Translations under genes and position numbers: made by a program
DNA from: Tabrizicola fusiformis
Lineage (GTDB): Bacteria > Pseudomonadota > Alphaproteobacteria > Rhodobacterales > Rhodobacteraceae
DNA length: 40,735 nt
Direction: 5' to 3'
NCBI RefSeq assembly: GCF_013328815.1
Contig: NZ_JABUHN010000020.1
Location: 1-40,735 of the forward strand
Shown here: piece by piece, positions 40,138 to 40,735 of the stretch
Layout of the letters: every line of letters begins with the position of its first letter
How positions within the stretch are numbered: the stretch's first letter is position 1
The notes under the pieces: model-generated
Told to the model about the DNA's origin: nothing
Database searches by the model: none
Seen by the model: only the letters and a program-made list of their open reading frames with translations

Positions 40138-40735
40138 CTATCTTGCCTGAGCACGCTGTTCGTCGCGCAAGCGGTCCCTCACCTGCTCGTAGATCTCTGT
40201 GACCCCGGGCATTGCGATGGTTACGGCCAGACCGAAGGTAACAGGTTCATCCAACCGCTCTCCCTGATCCGGTTCGCGCTGTATCCAAAGCGGGATGGTC
40301 ATATCTGCCGTTACAATCGCCGCTTTTTCGCCGCGCCAGGAGCGAGTGTACACAGTGCCGCGGTTGGTCTGGTTGAAATCTGGCTGATCCGGGTGCGCTT
40401 TTACGCTGAGCTGCGCAATCCCATCCGGGTCCAGTATCTTCATCCTGACAGACCGGTAAGACCGGCGCGCCGCAGCGACGGGCGTAAACCACGCCAGCGT
40501 GGCTGAGAATGAGTGCGGCCTCGGTTTGCCGCCGTATGCTGCCGGTATAGGTATCGAGATCGGCACCCTTTGCTCGGGCCCGACTTCTCCTGTCGCCCAG
40601 AAGGTTGCCCTATCTCCCGCACAGGCCACTGCTTCATCTGCGTCAACCGGACCGTATCCGTAAGCGTTTCCTGGGCGGCACCTTCCCAGTTTTTGCCTGA
40701 CCTGCGACTCCGCGCCTGAATGATATCGGGCAGGA
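40138..40735 (-). CDS. subtilisin-like (S8) protease C-terminus, IetS-like, partial
   Basis: The frame is open to the right edge, so only the last 198 codons are seen. AYGYGPVDADEAVACAGDRATFWATGEVGP reads like the end of a subtilase core. It is followed by a beta-rich domain (PHSFSATLAWFTPVAAARRSYRSVRMKILD, TNQTNRGTVYTRSWRGEKAAIV, FGLAVTIAMPGVTEIYEQVRDRL). I recall this tail from S8 proteases of the IetAS anti-phage system. The catalytic D, H and S lie outside the window and the partner ATPase (IetA) would lie further right. A GTG at 40629 is not the true start. Confidence 0.55.
   Translation of the reverse strand, partial: PARYHSGAESQVRQKLGRCRPGNAYGYGPVDADEAVACAGDRATFWATGEVGPEQRVPISIPIPAAYGGKPRPHSFSATLAWFTPVAAARRSYRSVRMKILDPDGIAQLSVKAHPDQPDFNQTNRGTVYTRSWRGEKAAIVTADMTIPLWIQREPDQGERLDEPVTFGLAVTIAMPGVTEIYEQVRDRLRDEQRAQAR

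Overview
The window looks like accessory DNA of a GC-rich alphaproteobacterium, most likely a Rhodobacteraceae member such as Paracoccus. The grounds are codon use, very high GC at third positions, and a ParB/DUF736/DUF6878/DUF6915 gene set that I associate with plasmids and islands of this group. It reads as a mosaic (plasmid or integrated element): a large ParB without ParA, a relaxase fragment, one intact IS481-family element, an IS5-like remnant, truncated genes and a 1 kb duplication. No rRNA, tRNA or CRISPR array was seen. All family assignments come from reading the sequence; no search was run.

Left part (1-5300): minus-strand genes of the island type (a gene cut at the left edge, a 182-residue unknown, DUF6915, DUF6878, a 54-residue peptide), then a zinc-ribbon peptide overlapping an MscS-type channel, convergent with a spermidine-synthase-like methyltransferase. 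From 5300 to 13300: DUF736 copy A with a long conserved leader, an AraC regulator divergent from an aldo/keto reductase, DJ-1/PfpI and ribbon-helix-helix genes, a Fic protein behind a symmetrical array of repeats, and a three-gene operon of exported proteins.

From 13300 to 19100: a cysteine-rich protein, two degraded genes (one frameshifted, one antitoxin-like and 5'-truncated), then a nickel-type module: MFS exporter with a His-rich tail, CsoR/RcnR-family repressor with an InrS-like ligand set, a C7G6 operator, a His-rich exported peptide, HupE/UreJ and a membrane-anchored protein. From 19100 to 27040: DUF736 copy B with the same leader, a 104-residue unknown, ParB (720 aa), a universal stress protein, two small unknowns, HU, a pair of related unknown proteins and the IS481 element.

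From 27030 to 33200 is the most coherent system: a vitamin B6/PLP cluster. A MocR-type regulator (PdxR-like) is divergent from benE-like transporter > pyridoxal kinase > class III aminotransferase (cut by the IS). It is followed by serine hydroxymethyltransferase and the PLP-homeostasis protein YggS. The two control regions carry the same inverted repeat, ATGGYCTGRW/ATCAGACCAY, with half-sites starting exactly 35 bp apart, which suggests one PLP-responsive regulon that includes the BenE-like transporter.

Right part (33200-40735): DoxX > MFS > LysR operon divergent from a TetR gene, LysE-family exporter plus a small P-loop protein, a DUF3363 relaxase fragment, IS scars, an XRE regulator whose ribosome binding site sits in a hairpin, and, running off the right edge, the C-terminus of a subtilisin-like protease resembling the IetS anti-phage peptidase.
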